Shown here: one piece after another, positions 32,334 through 40,763 of the stretch
Numbering within the stretch: position 1 is the stretch's first letter
How the letters are laid out: every line of letters begins with the position of its first letter
NCBI RefSeq assembly: GCF_004123845.1
Contig: NZ_NBDP01000042.1
Span: 62,001 to 126,000 of the forward strand
Direction of reading: 5' to 3'
Length of the DNA: 64,000 bases
From: Allobosea sp. Tri-44
GTDB lineage: Bacteria; Pseudomonadota; Alphaproteobacteria; Rhizobiales; Beijerinckiaceae
The notes under the pieces: model-generated
What the model was told of the DNA's origin: nothing
Seen by the model: only the letters and a program-made list of their open reading frames with translations
The model's database searches: none
Position numbers and translations under genes: made by a program

Positions 32334-34511
32334 CTAATGCTCATGGAAATGGGCGTGGACCGCCTTTGCCGTGGCGGCGTTGACGCCGGGCGTGCGCATC
32401 AGGTCGTCGAGTTTGGCGCGCTGGATCGCCTTCACCGTGCCGAAATGTAGCAGCAGCGCGCGTTTGCGCGACGGGCCGATGCCTGGAATCTCGTCGAGCG
32501 GGTTGGTCTTGATGTCGCGCTTGCGCTTGGCGCGGTGGGTGCCGATGGCGAAACGGTGAGCCTCGTCGCGCAGGCGCTGGATGAAGAACAGGGCGGGATC
32601 GCGCGGCGGCAGCTTGAACGGCTCCTTGCCGACCATGAAAAAGGTCTCGCGCATGGCGTTGCGATCCTCGCCCTTGGCGATGGCAACGAGCGCGATATCG
32701 GTTACGCCGCATTCGGCCATGATCTTGCGCGCCGCCTCGAATTGACCCTTGCCGCCATCGACGATGACGAGGTCGGGGCGGGTGGGGAAGGCGGAGTCGT
32801 CTTCGGTGTCTTGAACGGCTTCAAGCGTTTCGGCTGGAGGCGCGTCCTCTCCCCCCTTGTGGGGGAGAGCTAGAGAGGGGGGTATGCCACCCTCGAGGTC
32901 TGGTGAGTTGGGCTCGGGGGCGTTTGCGGATGCGATACCCCCCTCCCAACCCTCCCCCACAAGGGGAGAGGGCTCCCGTGCCTCATCCGGTGATGTCGAA
33001 GCGGCTCCACTCTCCTTCGCCAGCCGCGAGAACCGCCGCTTCAGCACCTCGCGCATCATGCCGAAATCGTCGCCGGCGATGGTGTCGGACGAGATGTTGA
33101 AGGTGCGGTAATGGCTCTTCATGAAGCCGTCCCGCCCGGCCACGACCATGCCGCCGACCGCGTTGGTGCCCATGATGTGCGAGTTGTCGTAGACCTCGAC
33201 CCGGCGCGGCGCCTTCGCCATGCCGAACGCTTCGCCGAGCGCGGCGAGCAGGCTCTGCTGGCCGGCATTGTCGGCGAGCTTGCGGGCGAGCGCTTCATGC
33301 GCGTTCTTCTGCGCATGGGCGACGAGGTCGCGTCGCTCGCCGCGCTTGGGCGTCGCCAGCTCGACTTTGCGGCCGGCGCGCTCGCAAAGGGCCTGCGCGA
33401 TGAGATCGGCCTCGGCCAGTTCGTGCGAGAGCAGGACGAGCCTCGGCGGCGGCTTGTCGTCGTAGAATTGGGTGACGACGTAGGCCAGTACCTCGGCCGG
33501 CGTCAGGCTCTTGTCGGCGCGTGGGAAGAGGGCGCGGTTGCCCCAGTTCTGCTTGTTGCGGAAGAAGAAGATCTCGACGCAAAACTGCCCGGCCTGCTCG
33601 TCGATGGCGAAGACGTCGGCCTCCTCCACCCCTTGCGTGTTGATGTCCTGCCCGGCCTGCACGGCCGAAAGCGCCGCCAGCCGGTCGCGATAGCGCGCCG
33701 CCTTCTCGAATTCGAGCTCCTCGGCCGCCGCCTGCATGCGCTTGGAGAGCAGTTCCTTCACCGCCGAGGAGCGGCCGGAGAGGAAGTCGCGCGCCTGATC
33801 GGCGAGGCCCTGATAGTCGACATGTGAGATCTCGCCGGTGCAGGGGCCGGAGCAGCGCTTGATCTGGAAGAGCAGGCAGGGCCGCGTCCGGTTCTCGTAA
33901 TAGCTGTCCGAGCAGGAGCGCAGCAGGAAGGCTTTTTGCAGCGCGTCGATGGTGCGTTCCACCGCCCAGACCGAGGCGAACGGGCCGAAATAGTCGCCCT
34001 TGCGTTGGCGCGAACCGCGGTGCTTGGCGATCTGCGGCGCCGGATGGTCGCCCGAGAGGAAGATATAGGGGAAGGATTTGTCGTCGCGCAGCAGCACGTT
34101 GTAGCGCGGCCTGAGCTGCTTGATCAGGTTCGATTCGAGCAGCAGCGCCTCGGTCTCGGTGCCGGTGGTGACGAACTCCATGTTCGCCGTCTCGGCGATC
34201 ATGCGCGCCACCGCATTGGTATGCGCCATGCCGCGGGCATAGGCCGTGACCCGGTTCTTCAGGCTCTTGGCCTTGCCGACATAGAGCACCTCGCCGGCAC
34301 GATCGAACATCCGGTAGACGCCTGGCCGGTTCGGCAGGTGCCTGGCGAAGTCGGCGATCACCTCGATGCCGGCTTTCAACGCGCCGGGGGCGGCCTCGCC
34401 GGGATCGAGCGCGGCTTCGGGCGGGGGAAGGATGTCCTCCTCGTCCTTGAAGTCCTCGTCCGGCAGCTCTTGCCCCGGTGGCTCTTGGCGTTCGCGATTC
34501 ATGACCTGCAT
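32334..34511 (-). CDS. uvrC: Excinuclease ABC subunit C, with an in-frame palindromic insertion
   Basis: UvrC makes both incisions in nucleotide excision repair. The 725-residue product has a GIY-YIG domain (NRPGVYRMFDRAGEVLYVGKAKSLKNRV), a UvrBC-binding UVR helix (AVKELLSKRMQAAAEELEFEKAARYRDRL), an RNase H-like domain (VEVYDNSHIMGTNAVGGMVV, DLVIVDGGKGQ), and C-terminal HhH motifs (IPGIGPSRKRALL). It is longer than usual because residues about 514-555 are translated from a family-B palindromic element. An N-terminal 40-residue acidic extension is also present. An ATG at 34502 is an alternative start. Confidence 0.95.
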   Translation of the reverse strand: MQVMNRERQEPPGQELPDEDFKDEEDILPPPEAALDPGEAAPGALKAGIEVIADFARHLPNRPGVYRMFDRAGEVLYVGKAKSLKNRVTAYARGMAHTNAVARMIAETANMEFVTTGTETEALLLESNLIKQLRPRYNVLLRDDKSFPYIFLSGDHPAPQIAKHRGSRQRKGDYFGPFASVWAVERTIDALQKAFLLRSCSDSYYENRTRPCLLFQIKRCSGPCTGEISHVDYQGLADQARDFLSGRSSAVKELLSKRMQAAAEELEFEKAARYRDRLAALSAVQAGQDINTQGVEEADVFAIDEQAGQFCVEIFFFRNKQNWGNRALFPRADKSLTPAEVLAYVVTQFYDDKPPPRLVLLSHELAEADLIAQALCERAGRKVELATPKRGERRDLVAHAQKNAHEALARKLADNAGQQSLLAALGEAFGMAKAPRRVEVYDNSHIMGTNAVGGMVVAGRDGFMKSHYRTFNISSDTIAGDDFGMMREVLKRRFSRLAKESGAASTSPDEAREPSPLVGEGWEGGIASANAPEPNSPDLEGGIPPSLALPHKGGEDAPPAETLEAVQDTEDDSAFPTRPDLVIVDGGKGQFEAARKIMAECGVTDIALVAIAKGEDRNAMRETFFMVGKEPFKLPPRDPALFFIQRLRDEAHRFAIGTHRAKRKRDIKTNPLDEIPGIGPSRKRALLLHFGTVKAIQRAKLDDLMRTPGVNAATAKAVHAHFHEH
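32846..32972. repeat. Palindromic element, family B, copy 2, inside uvrC
   Basis: CCTCTCCCCCCTTGTGGGGG (from 32846) and CCCTCCCCCACAAGGGGAGA (from 32950) are hairpin ends like those of the element at 25070. The 127 bases are read through in the uvrC frame without a stop, giving peptide PSPLVGEGWEGG at one end and PPSLALPHKGG at the other. Confidence 0.9.
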
Positions 34512-34649
34512 GTAGGATGCCGCAGGCGCTTCGTCATGTCAGGAGCACGGCGGAATCCTGCAACAGCTTCTTTGCCATTCCGACGGGTTGCGCTTCGGGT
34601 TTATCGCAGGGACCAGTAGAAGCGGGCTCCTCTTCGCCCGAGGCCTGCC

Positions 34650-35216
34650 ATGTCTGCCGATGCCCTGATGAAGGCTGCTTTGTTCGTCCCGGCCTTCATG
34701 GCACTGACAGCGCTTTGCGTCTGCCTGCAGCGCCGGCGAGCGCGGCGGCATGGCGAGTGGAAATACCTGACGCCCGGGCCGTATTTCTGGCTCGGCCTGT
34801 TCGCCGGCGTGCTGATTACCGCGGTCGCGACGCTGGTGGTCGCGGGCGGACGCGTCGAGCGGAGCTCGGGCCTGCTCTTTACCTGCGCCTTCGCCGGCTT
34901 AACGCTGTTCCTTGCGGCCCAGGCCCTGATCGAGCAGGTGCGCTGGAACGGGCATCGGGTCGAGCGGCGGACGATCTCCGGCCGGGTGATCGCGATGGGC
35001 TGGCACGAACTCGCCCGGATCGGCGTGGAGTGGACCGGCTATCTCTGGATCGCCTCTTTCGAGGGGCCACGCCTGCGCTTTTCACCGTATGACAACGGCT
35101 TCGACGAGTTGGCGACGACGATCCACTGGCATCTGCCGACCGATCTGCCGCCGGCCTCGCCCGAACTGGGTGGCGAGCCGATGCTGGTGCCGGCCCGGAT
35201 GCGTGGCCGGGCCTGA
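34650..35216 (+). CDS. Membrane protein of unknown function
   Basis: The 188-residue product has two or three N-terminal membrane helices (AALFVPAFMALTALCVCL; YFWLGLFAGVLITAVATLVV; GLLFTCAFAGLTLFLAAQAL) followed by a cytoplasmic beta-rich domain (GHRVERRTISGRVIAMGWHELARIGVEW, PRLRFSPYDNGFDELATTIHWHL). This C-terminal part is PH-domain-like, as seen in membrane proteins that sense surface charge. I recognise no named family. It is divergent from uvrC and upstream of lgt on the same strand. Confidence 0.8.
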   Translation: MSADALMKAALFVPAFMALTALCVCLQRRRARRHGEWKYLTPGPYFWLGLFAGVLITAVATLVVAGGRVERSSGLLFTCAFAGLTLFLAAQALIEQVRWNGHRVERRTISGRVIAMGWHELARIGVEWTGYLWIASFEGPRLRFSPYDNGFDELATTIHWHLPTDLPPASPELGGEPMLVPARMRGRA

Positions 35217-35292
35217 GCGCGGCTCTCTGACCTCTTGACCCGGATGCCGTGCCGCCTGCATCACCGCAGCGCGCAATCCGGACCCATCGCCC

Positions 35293-36117
35293 ATGCCCGT
35301 CTTCGCCATCCCCTTCCCGGTGATCGATCCGGTCGCGCTCCAGCTCGGGCCGCTCTCGATCAAATGGTATGGGCTTGCCTATGTCGCCGGCCTGCTCGGC
35401 GGCTGGTGGTATGCGCGCCGGCTCGCGGCGAGCGCGCCCCTCTGGGGCGGCCGGACGCGGCCGGACCCGGAATCGCTCGACGATTTCCTGCTGTTCGCCG
35501 CGCTTGGCGTCGTGATCGGCGGCCGGCTCGGCTTCGTTCTGTTCTATAATCTCGGCGAATATCTCGCCAATCCGCTGGAGATCTTCGCGGTGTGGAAGGG
35601 CGGGATGTCCTTCCATGGCGGGCTCGCCGGCGCCGCGGTGGGCCTGTGGGTCTTCGCCCGGCGGCGCGGCTATCCGCCGCTTTCGGCGCTCGATCTCGGG
35701 GCCGTGGTGGCGCCGATCGGCCTGTTCCTCGGCCGCATCGCCAATTTCGTGAATGGCGAGCTCTGGGGCCGGCCGGCGCCTGATGTGCCCTGGGCGATCG
35801 TGTTTCCGCATGGCGGCCCGGTGCCGCGCCATCCGAGCCAGCTCTACGAGGCCTTCAGCGAGGGGCTTCTCCTGCTGGTGCTCCTGATGATCGTGGTCCG
35901 TGTGGGCGGTCTGAAGCGGCCGGGCCTCGCGGCTGGGCTGTTCGGCATGGGCTATGGCATCGCCCGCACGACCTGCGAATTCTTCCGCGAGCCCGATCCG
36001 CAGCTCGGCTTCCTGTTCGGGACCGGCTGGCTGACCATGGGCATGGTGCTGTCGGTGCCGCTGTTCCTCGCCGGTCTCGTGCTGGTCCTGCGGCGGCAGA
36101 AATCGGCTAAGGCGTGA
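35293..36117 (+). CDS. lgt: Phosphatidylglycerol-prolipoprotein diacylglyceryl transferase
   Basis: Lgt transfers diacylglycerol to the lipobox cysteine of prolipoproteins in the inner membrane. The 274-residue product has LSIKWYGLAYVAGLLGGWWYARR, GGRLGFVLFYNL, FHGGLAGAAVG, the Lgt signature GRIANFVNGELWGR, and HPSQLYEAFSEG with the essential Arg/His region. It has about seven membrane helices. The stop overlaps the next gene as GTGA. At least two lipoproteins in this window would be its substrates. Confidence 0.96.
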   Translation: MPVFAIPFPVIDPVALQLGPLSIKWYGLAYVAGLLGGWWYARRLAASAPLWGGRTRPDPESLDDFLLFAALGVVIGGRLGFVLFYNLGEYLANPLEIFAVWKGGMSFHGGLAGAAVGLWVFARRRGYPPLSALDLGAVVAPIGLFLGRIANFVNGELWGRPAPDVPWAIVFPHGGPVPRHPSQLYEAFSEGLLLLVLLMIVVRVGGLKRPGLAAGLFGMGYGIARTTCEFFREPDPQLGFLFGTGWLTMGMVLSVPLFLAGLVLVLRRQKSAKA

Positions 36118-37211
36118 ATCGCCTGGCGCAGGAGCTCGCAGAGCTGATCCGCCAGGAGGGGCCGATCAGTATCTCGCGCTACATGGCGCTCTGCCTCGGC
36201 CATCCCAGCCATGGCTACTATATGAAGCAGGACCCCTTCGGCGCCTGCGGGGATTTCACCACCGCGCCGGAGATCAGCCAGATCTTCGGCGAGCTGATCG
36301 GCTTATGGGCCGCGAGCGTCTGGCAGGCGATGGACGCGCCGGCTTCTGTCCGCCTGATCGAGATCGGACCGGGGCGCGGGACACTGATGCAGGACATGCT
36401 GCGGGCGGCGCGGGCGCTGCCAGGCTTTGGGGCGGCACTTTCGGTGCATCTGGTCGAGACCAGCCCGGTCCTGCGCGAGCGGCAGAGAGAGACGCTGGCT
36501 GCGAGCGGGGTGGCAGCGCACTGGCACGAGCGGATCGACCACGCGCTGGAAGGTCCCGCGATCGTCGTCGCCAACGAGTTCCTCGATGCGCTGCCGCTCG
36601 ACCAGTTCGTCCGCACGCAGGATGGCTGGCGCGAGCGGCTCGTCGGGCTCGATGGCGAAGGGCGCCTGGCTTTCGGACTGTCCGGAGAGTCTGACGGTTC
36701 TTTGGCGATCGTAGCTCCGCCCGGCTCGGTTCTGGAGCAACCGGCGGCGGCGCTGGAGGCGGTCGCGGCCGTTGCGCGTCACGTCGCGGCCGAAGGCGGC
36801 GCAGGGCTGTTCATCGACTACGGTCCCGCCCGCTCCGGCTTCGGCGATACGCTGCAGGCGCTGAAGCGCCATGCCTTCGTCGATGTGCTCGCCGAACCGG
36901 GCGATGCCGACCTTACCGTCCATGTCGACTTCGCCCGGATGGCGCAGGCGGGACTCGCCACCGGTGCGGCTGCGCAGGGCCCGGTGACGCAGCGCGACTT
37001 CCTGCTGGCCCTCGGCCTGCAGCAGCGGCTCGAGGCCCTGTCTCTTCGTGCGACGCCGGCGCAGGCCGAGACCCTCGCGAGCGGCGCCGAACGCCTGATC
37101 GAAACCGGGCCGACGGCGATGGGCGATCTCTTCAAGGTGCTCGCGGTCGCGGACCCGAAATTGCCGATGTTGCCCGGATTTGACCTTCATCGCCTGCCAG
37201 AGCAGGGCTGA
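36114..37211 (+). CDS. SAM-dependent methyltransferase of the MidA/NDUFAF7 family
   Basis: The 365-residue product belongs to the DUF185 family: ISISRYMALCLGHPSHGYYMKQDPFGACGDFTTAPEISQIFGEL, LIEIGPGRGTLMQDML (SAM site), VANEFLDALPLDQFV and GLFIDYGP. The eukaryotic member NDUFAF7 dimethylates an arginine of complex I subunit NDUFS2. In bacteria the substrate is not known. It starts with GTG inside the lgt stop and is followed by pgeF, after a palindromic repeat. Confidence 0.94.
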   Translation: MNRLAQELAELIRQEGPISISRYMALCLGHPSHGYYMKQDPFGACGDFTTAPEISQIFGELIGLWAASVWQAMDAPASVRLIEIGPGRGTLMQDMLRAARALPGFGAALSVHLVETSPVLRERQRETLAASGVAAHWHERIDHALEGPAIVVANEFLDALPLDQFVRTQDGWRERLVGLDGEGRLAFGLSGESDGSLAIVAPPGSVLEQPAAALEAVAAVARHVAAEGGAGLFIDYGPARSGFGDTLQALKRHAFVDVLAEPGDADLTVHVDFARMAQAGLATGAAAQGPVTQRDFLLALGLQQRLEALSLRATPAQAETLASGAERLIETGPTAMGDLFKVLAVADPKLPMLPGFDLHRLPEQG

Positions 37212-37223
37212 GCAGAGCCGGAT

Positions 37224-37317
37224 CCGATCAGATTGCTCAATCTGATCGGTGAATCCGTCTCTTAACTCTAGAGATAGAGACCGTTTTGCCGATCAGCTTG
37301 CCATGCAAGCTGATCGG
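37224..37317. repeat. Dispersed palindromic repeat, family C, copy 2
   Basis: It contains a 12-bp perfect pair CCGATCAGATTG / CAATCTGATCGG (37224-37249), a pairing GTCTCT / AGAGAC around CTCTAGAG (37257-37281), and a second hairpin CCGATCAGCTTG / CAAGCTGATCGG with a five-base loop (37289-37317). The first two parts are shared with the copy at 6590. It lies between midA and pgeF. Confidence 0.88.
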
Positions 37318-37331
37318 AACGGGTTCTAGAA

Positions 37332-38108
37332 ATGGATGCCGTCATGTTCATCACCTCGCCCGATCTTGCGCATGAACCCGGCATCCGCCATGCCTTCTTC
37401 ACCCGCGAGGGCGGCGTCTCGAGCGATATCTACGCCTCGCTGAACGGCGGGCTCGGCTCGAACGACGACAAGGCGCATATCGCCGAGAATCGTGCCCGCA
37501 TGGCCGGGCAGATGGGCGTCGAGCGCGACCGGCTGGTCAGCGTCCATCAGGTGCATTCGCCGGATGTCGCGATCGTCACCGGCTCCTGGCCGGCGGAGCG
37601 GCCCAAGGCGGATGCGATGGTCTCGGTCGCTCATGGCGTAGCGCTCGGAGTTTCCACCGCTGATTGCGGCCCGATCCTGTTCGCCGATAGCGAGGCCGGC
37701 GTCATCGGCGCGGCCCATGCCGGCTGGAAGGGCGCTTTCACCGGTATCATCGGCTCGACCGTGACCGAGATGGAGAAGCTCGGCGCTCGGCGCGAGCGCA
37801 TCATCGCCGTGCTCGGTCCGACAATCAGCGCTGCCGCCTATGAAGTTGGTCCGGAGTTCATCGAGCGTTTCAAGGGCGAGAACGCGACCTTCGCCCGCTT
37901 CTTCCACGCGTCGGAGCGGCCGGCTCATGCGATGTTCGACCTGCCGGCCTTCATCGCACAACGCGCGCAGGAAGCCGGCATCGGTCGCTTCTATGACCTG
38001 GCCTTGTGCACCTATGGCGACGAGGCGCGCTTCTACAGCTATCGCCGCACGACTCACCGGCAGGAGGCCGATTACGGGCGGCTGATCTCGGCGATCGCCC
38101 TGGGTTGA
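37332..38108 (+). CDS. pgeF: Multicopper-oxidase-fold purine nucleoside phosphorylase/peptidoglycan editing factor
   Basis: The 258-residue product is a YfiH/LACC1-family protein: IRHAFFTREGGVSS, LVSVHQVHSPDV with the metal-binding His, GVSTADCGPILFAD with the catalytic Cys, and IGAAHAGWKGAFTG with a further His. YfiH members phosphorolyse adenosine and related nucleosides, and PgeF prevents misincorporation of serine into peptidoglycan in E. coli. Its start could also be the ATG at 37344. lgt-midA-pgeF order is common in this group, but a family-C repeat separates it from midA here. Confidence 0.93.
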   Translation: MDAVMFITSPDLAHEPGIRHAFFTREGGVSSDIYASLNGGLGSNDDKAHIAENRARMAGQMGVERDRLVSVHQVHSPDVAIVTGSWPAERPKADAMVSVAHGVALGVSTADCGPILFADSEAGVIGAAHAGWKGAFTGIIGSTVTEMEKLGARRERIIAVLGPTISAAAYEVGPEFIERFKGENATFARFFHASERPAHAMFDLPAFIAQRAQEAGIGRFYDLALCTYGDEARFYSYRRTTHRQEADYGRLISAIALG

Positions 38109-38222
38109 CGAAATCCGCAACTTCCCGGTGCATTGTTCCGGTGGGTCATGACGCTTGAGTTGCGTCCCCTTCGGTAGGGCGTCATCTTCCTCTCGCCATC
38201 CACCTTGGCTGAGGGATTGAAC

Positions 38223-38510
38223 ATGGAACAGATCCTGATGAACCTGGTCGCAGGCGCGATCGGTGGTAATGCGGCCGGCAAGGCTTCGCCGACCTTCGAT
38301 ATAGGGACGATCGGCAATACCATCGCGGGCCTGGTCGGCGGCGGCGTACTCGGCCAGTTGATCCCGGTCCTGCTGCCGGCGATCTCGGCTGCGGCGATGG
38401 GCGGCAATCTCAGTGTCGGCAGCATCCTCACCAACCTGATCAGCGGCGGCGCCGGTGGCGCCATCCTGACCGCGATCATCGGCGCCATCAAGAACAAGGC
38501 GGCGGCCTGA
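38223..38510 (+). CDS. Small glycine-rich hydrophobic protein
   Basis: The 95-residue protein is almost entirely Gly, Ala, Ile and Leu, with several hydrophobic stretches (LMNLVAGAIGGNAAGK, IGNTIAGLVGGGVLGQLIPVLLPAISAAAMGG, AGGAILTAIIGAIKNKAAA). GAGGG lies eight bases before the ATG. Similar short proteins are frequent in Hyphomicrobiales, but I know no function. It may insert in the membrane or form assemblies. A hairpin follows the stop by ten bases. Confidence 0.8.
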   Translation: MEQILMNLVAGAIGGNAAGKASPTFDIGTIGNTIAGLVGGGVLGQLIPVLLPAISAAAMGGNLSVGSILTNLISGGAGGAILTAIIGAIKNKAAA

Positions 38511-38520
38511 CCCTTCTCTC

Positions 38521-38544
38521 GTGGCGCCGCCGAGGCGGCGCCAC
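38521..38544. terminator. Strong hairpin after the glycine-rich gene
   Basis: GTGGCGCCGCC (38521-38531) and GGCGGCGCCAC (38534-38544) form an 11-bp stem with a two-base apex. There is no T-run, so it may act as an mRNA-protecting 3' structure. Confidence 0.6.
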
Positions 38545-38646
38545 GACCCTGTTGATCGAAACGATCACGACAATTGACGCCGGGCGAGCTTGCGGGAGTG
38601 CGCCGTCAGCGGGCACCTTGCGGCCCTTGCTTGCCCGAGGTCGCTA

Positions 38647-39276
38647 ATGCCACGCCAGATCGACTATTATTTCACGCTGCTTTCGCCGTGGACCTATCTC
38701 GGTCACGGCGCCTTCATCGAGCTGGCGAGGCAGCACGGGCTTTCCGTTCGCTATCGGCCGACGCCGCTGCGCTCGGTCTTCGACGAGACCGGTGGTCTGC
38801 CGCTGCCGAAACGGCATCCGGTGCGGCAGCGTTACCGGGTGCTCGAATTGCAGCGCTGGCGCACGAAGCGCGGCTTGCCGCTGACCCTGTTCCCGAAGTT
38901 CTTTCCCTATGACGTGTCGCTGGCCGACCGGATCGTCCTCGCCCTCGTCGCGCGCGGCGAGGATCCGGCGAGTTTCGTCGGCGAGGTGCTGGCCGATGTC
39001 TGGGCTCGCGAGCAGAACATGTCACAGCCGGAGCTGATTCTGGCCGCAGCGGAGCGGGTTGGCCTCAACACTGCCGGCCTGGTCGAGGCGGCCGAAAGTG
39101 AGGCGACCAGTCAGGCCTACCAGGCGGCGATCGCGGAGGCGGTCGAAGCCGGCGTGTTCGGCGCGCCGAGCTATGTGCTAGGTGGCGAAATTTTCTGGGG
39201 TCAGGATCGGCTCGACCTCCTGGCTGATGCGCTCGCCAGCGGCAGGGCGGCCTATCGCAACGACGCGACAGCCTGA
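38647..39276 (+). CDS. DsbA-family protein, 2-hydroxychromene-2-carboxylate isomerase-like
   Basis: The 209-residue product has the thioredoxin-fold pattern of kappa GST/HCCA isomerases: IDYYFTLLSPWTYLGHGAFIELARQHG, a helical insertion, and FGAPSYVLGGEIFWGQDRLDLLADAL. The CxxC of true DsbA is replaced by SPWT, so it is not a thiol oxidoreductase. The family uses glutathione in aromatic degradation or detoxification, but the substrate is unknown. I used the ATG at 38647, since the extension to 38590 does not match the family. Confidence 0.9.
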   Translation: MPRQIDYYFTLLSPWTYLGHGAFIELARQHGLSVRYRPTPLRSVFDETGGLPLPKRHPVRQRYRVLELQRWRTKRGLPLTLFPKFFPYDVSLADRIVLALVARGEDPASFVGEVLADVWAREQNMSQPELILAAAERVGLNTAGLVEAAESEATSQAYQAAIAEAVEAGVFGAPSYVLGGEIFWGQDRLDLLADALASGRAAYRNDATA

Positions 39277-39285
39277 GCGCTTCCC

Positions 39286-40035
39286 TTAGTCGACGATGTC
39301 GGGTGTGCGCCAGGCGATGTGCTGCCCGGCGTCGACGGCGATCATCTGGCCGGTGATCGCCCTGGCCCGCGCGAGATAAAGTACCGCCTCGGCGATGTCG
39401 TCGGCCTCGACCTTGCGGCCGAGCGGGGTGCCGCCCGCTTCGGCCGCGAGCAGCGCCTCGCCGTCATGCGGGTTGGCGAAGGTCGGGCCGGGGCCGACGG
39501 CATTGACTCGGATGCGCGGCGCCAGCGCCTGCGCCATGGTCGTGGTTGCAGTCAGCAGCGCGGCCTTGGTCAGCGTGTATGAATAATATTGCGGCGTCAG
39601 CTTCCAGACGCGCTGGTCGACGATGTTGACGATCGAGCCCTGACGGTCCGGCGGCAGGCGATTGGCCATCGCGCCGGCGAGCATCGAGGGCGCACGCAGG
39701 TTGATCGAGAACTGGCGATTCCATGTTGGCACATCGAGTGCCATCAAGTCGTCGACGAGGAAGCTCGAGGCGCTGTTGACGAGCAGGCTGACTGGCCCAA
39801 GCGCGGCCTCGGCCTCGGGCACGATCCGCTCCACGGCTGCCGGATCGGCGAGGTCGGCGACGACGACGCAGGCCCGACCGCCTGCAGCAGTCAGGTCGGC
39901 GGCGAGCGCTTCGGCTTCGGCGCGCGAGGTATTGCAATGGATGGCGACCGCATAGCCGGCGCAGGCAAGGCGCAGGGCGATGGCGCGGCCGATGCGCTTT
40001 GCGCCACCGGTGACAAGGGCAACCTCAGCCGCCAT
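39286..40035 (-). CDS. Short-chain dehydrogenase/reductase, pteridine-reductase-like
   Basis: The 249-residue product has the NADPH motif VTGGAKRIGRAIALRLA, with Arg after the glycine as in PTR1/FolM-type pteridine reductases, and the catalytic YSYTLTK. In place of the usual catalytic Ser there is Asp (NIVDQRVWKLTPQYYSYTLTK is the region), as in PTR1. The C-terminus GQMIAVDAGQHIAW also fits this group. A role in reducing dihydropterins or dihydrofolate is therefore likely. Its start codon overlaps the tail of a decayed glycosyltransferase gene. Confidence 0.88.
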   Translation of the reverse strand: MAAEVALVTGGAKRIGRAIALRLACAGYAVAIHCNTSRAEAEALAADLTAAGGRACVVVADLADPAAVERIVPEAEAALGPVSLLVNSASSFLVDDLMALDVPTWNRQFSINLRAPSMLAGAMANRLPPDRQGSIVNIVDQRVWKLTPQYYSYTLTKAALLTATTTMAQALAPRIRVNAVGPGPTFANPHDGEALLAAEAGGTPLGRKVEADDIAEAVLYLARARAITGQMIAVDAGQHIAWRTPDIVD

Positions 40036-40392
40036 GCTCGTTTCCGTTCGCGCGGGAGCCGCGTCGCCGGAGCCTGCGCTCCCAGTGCTTGGCGACGCGC
40101 AGATAGCGATAGAAGGTGTAATTCATCGTGGCCATGAAGCCGTAGACCCCGCGCAGAGCGTGACGTCGTCCGATATAGGCCTTGATGACGTTGGCAGGAA
40201 ATTCCGCGCGAGCCGGAAGACGGAAAGCGTTTTGCCGCGCCCGCCGAGATTCATGGCGATGGCCTGCGTGCCGTCGGCCGAGCCTGAATCGATCACGACG
40301 ATGTCATCGCTCAGGGCGCGAACCGCCGCTATGGTGCGGCCGATGCGGTCGGCTTCGTCGCGCGCGATAATGAAGATCGAAAGCGGTAACAC
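40025..40392 (-). pseudogene. Family 2 glycosyltransferase remnant with internal deletion and frameshift
   Basis: The frame from GTG 40392 gives the normal start of a GT2 enzyme (LSIFIIARDEADRIGRTIAAV, DDIVVIDSGSADGTQAIA) for about 46 residues, then an unrelated tail. In another frame the same strand encodes the normal C-terminus (AEFPANVIKAYIGRRHALRG, YGFMATMNYTFYRYLRVAKH), ending at TGA 40027-40025, overlapping the SDR start. About 150 residues with the acceptor site and DXD motif are missing. The gene is almost certainly non-functional. Confidence 0.85.
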
Positions 40393-40763
40393 TTAAGGCG
40401 GATCTCGAAAGGTAGGGTCCAGTCGGCTAAAGCACGCGCTAGGGGAGGCTGCAAGCACGGGGCGCATGGCTGATTTGCGCCAGCCATGGAACCCAAACCG
40501 GTTTGCGGCGGTTATGTGATGGCCGTGCGTAGTCGGTGACGCTGCGTTAGTATTCGGTTAGCCATTCAGACTGTCTTAACAAAGACTAACCGGAATTGAT
40601 GAATATGCCTTGCTTGTTCCGGATCGTGCCGCAATTTCGCCTCGGTCTGGCAAGCAGATGTGTTCTCGCCGCAACAGACACGGCCCGCTACAAACCCTAT
40701 AACGGGGTCACTGAAATCACCTGCCGGCCAGCGCCGGGAAATACGATGACTAAGGAGTTTGTC
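40393..40763. promoter_or_regulatory. Leader and promoter region of the porin gene
   Basis: The 371-base gap has CGGTTAG (40555-40561) and CTAACCG (40586-40592) as an inverted repeat. It encloses GTCTT-AACA-AAGAC (40573-40586), a perfect 5-bp hairpin. The long 5' region is usual for highly expressed porins and may be bound by a small RNA. I see no clear sigma-70 promoter. Confidence 0.45.

Noticed and set aside
32334..34511. Frameshift or sequencing error to explain the extra length of uvrC
   Set aside because: The reading frame is the same on both sides of the insert, and the insert has the defined ends of a repeat found elsewhere in the window.
40123..40392. A short intact glycosyltransferase or new small protein
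   Set aside because: The tail after residue 46 is not related to the family, and the real C-terminus continues in another frame, so a deletion is a better explanation.
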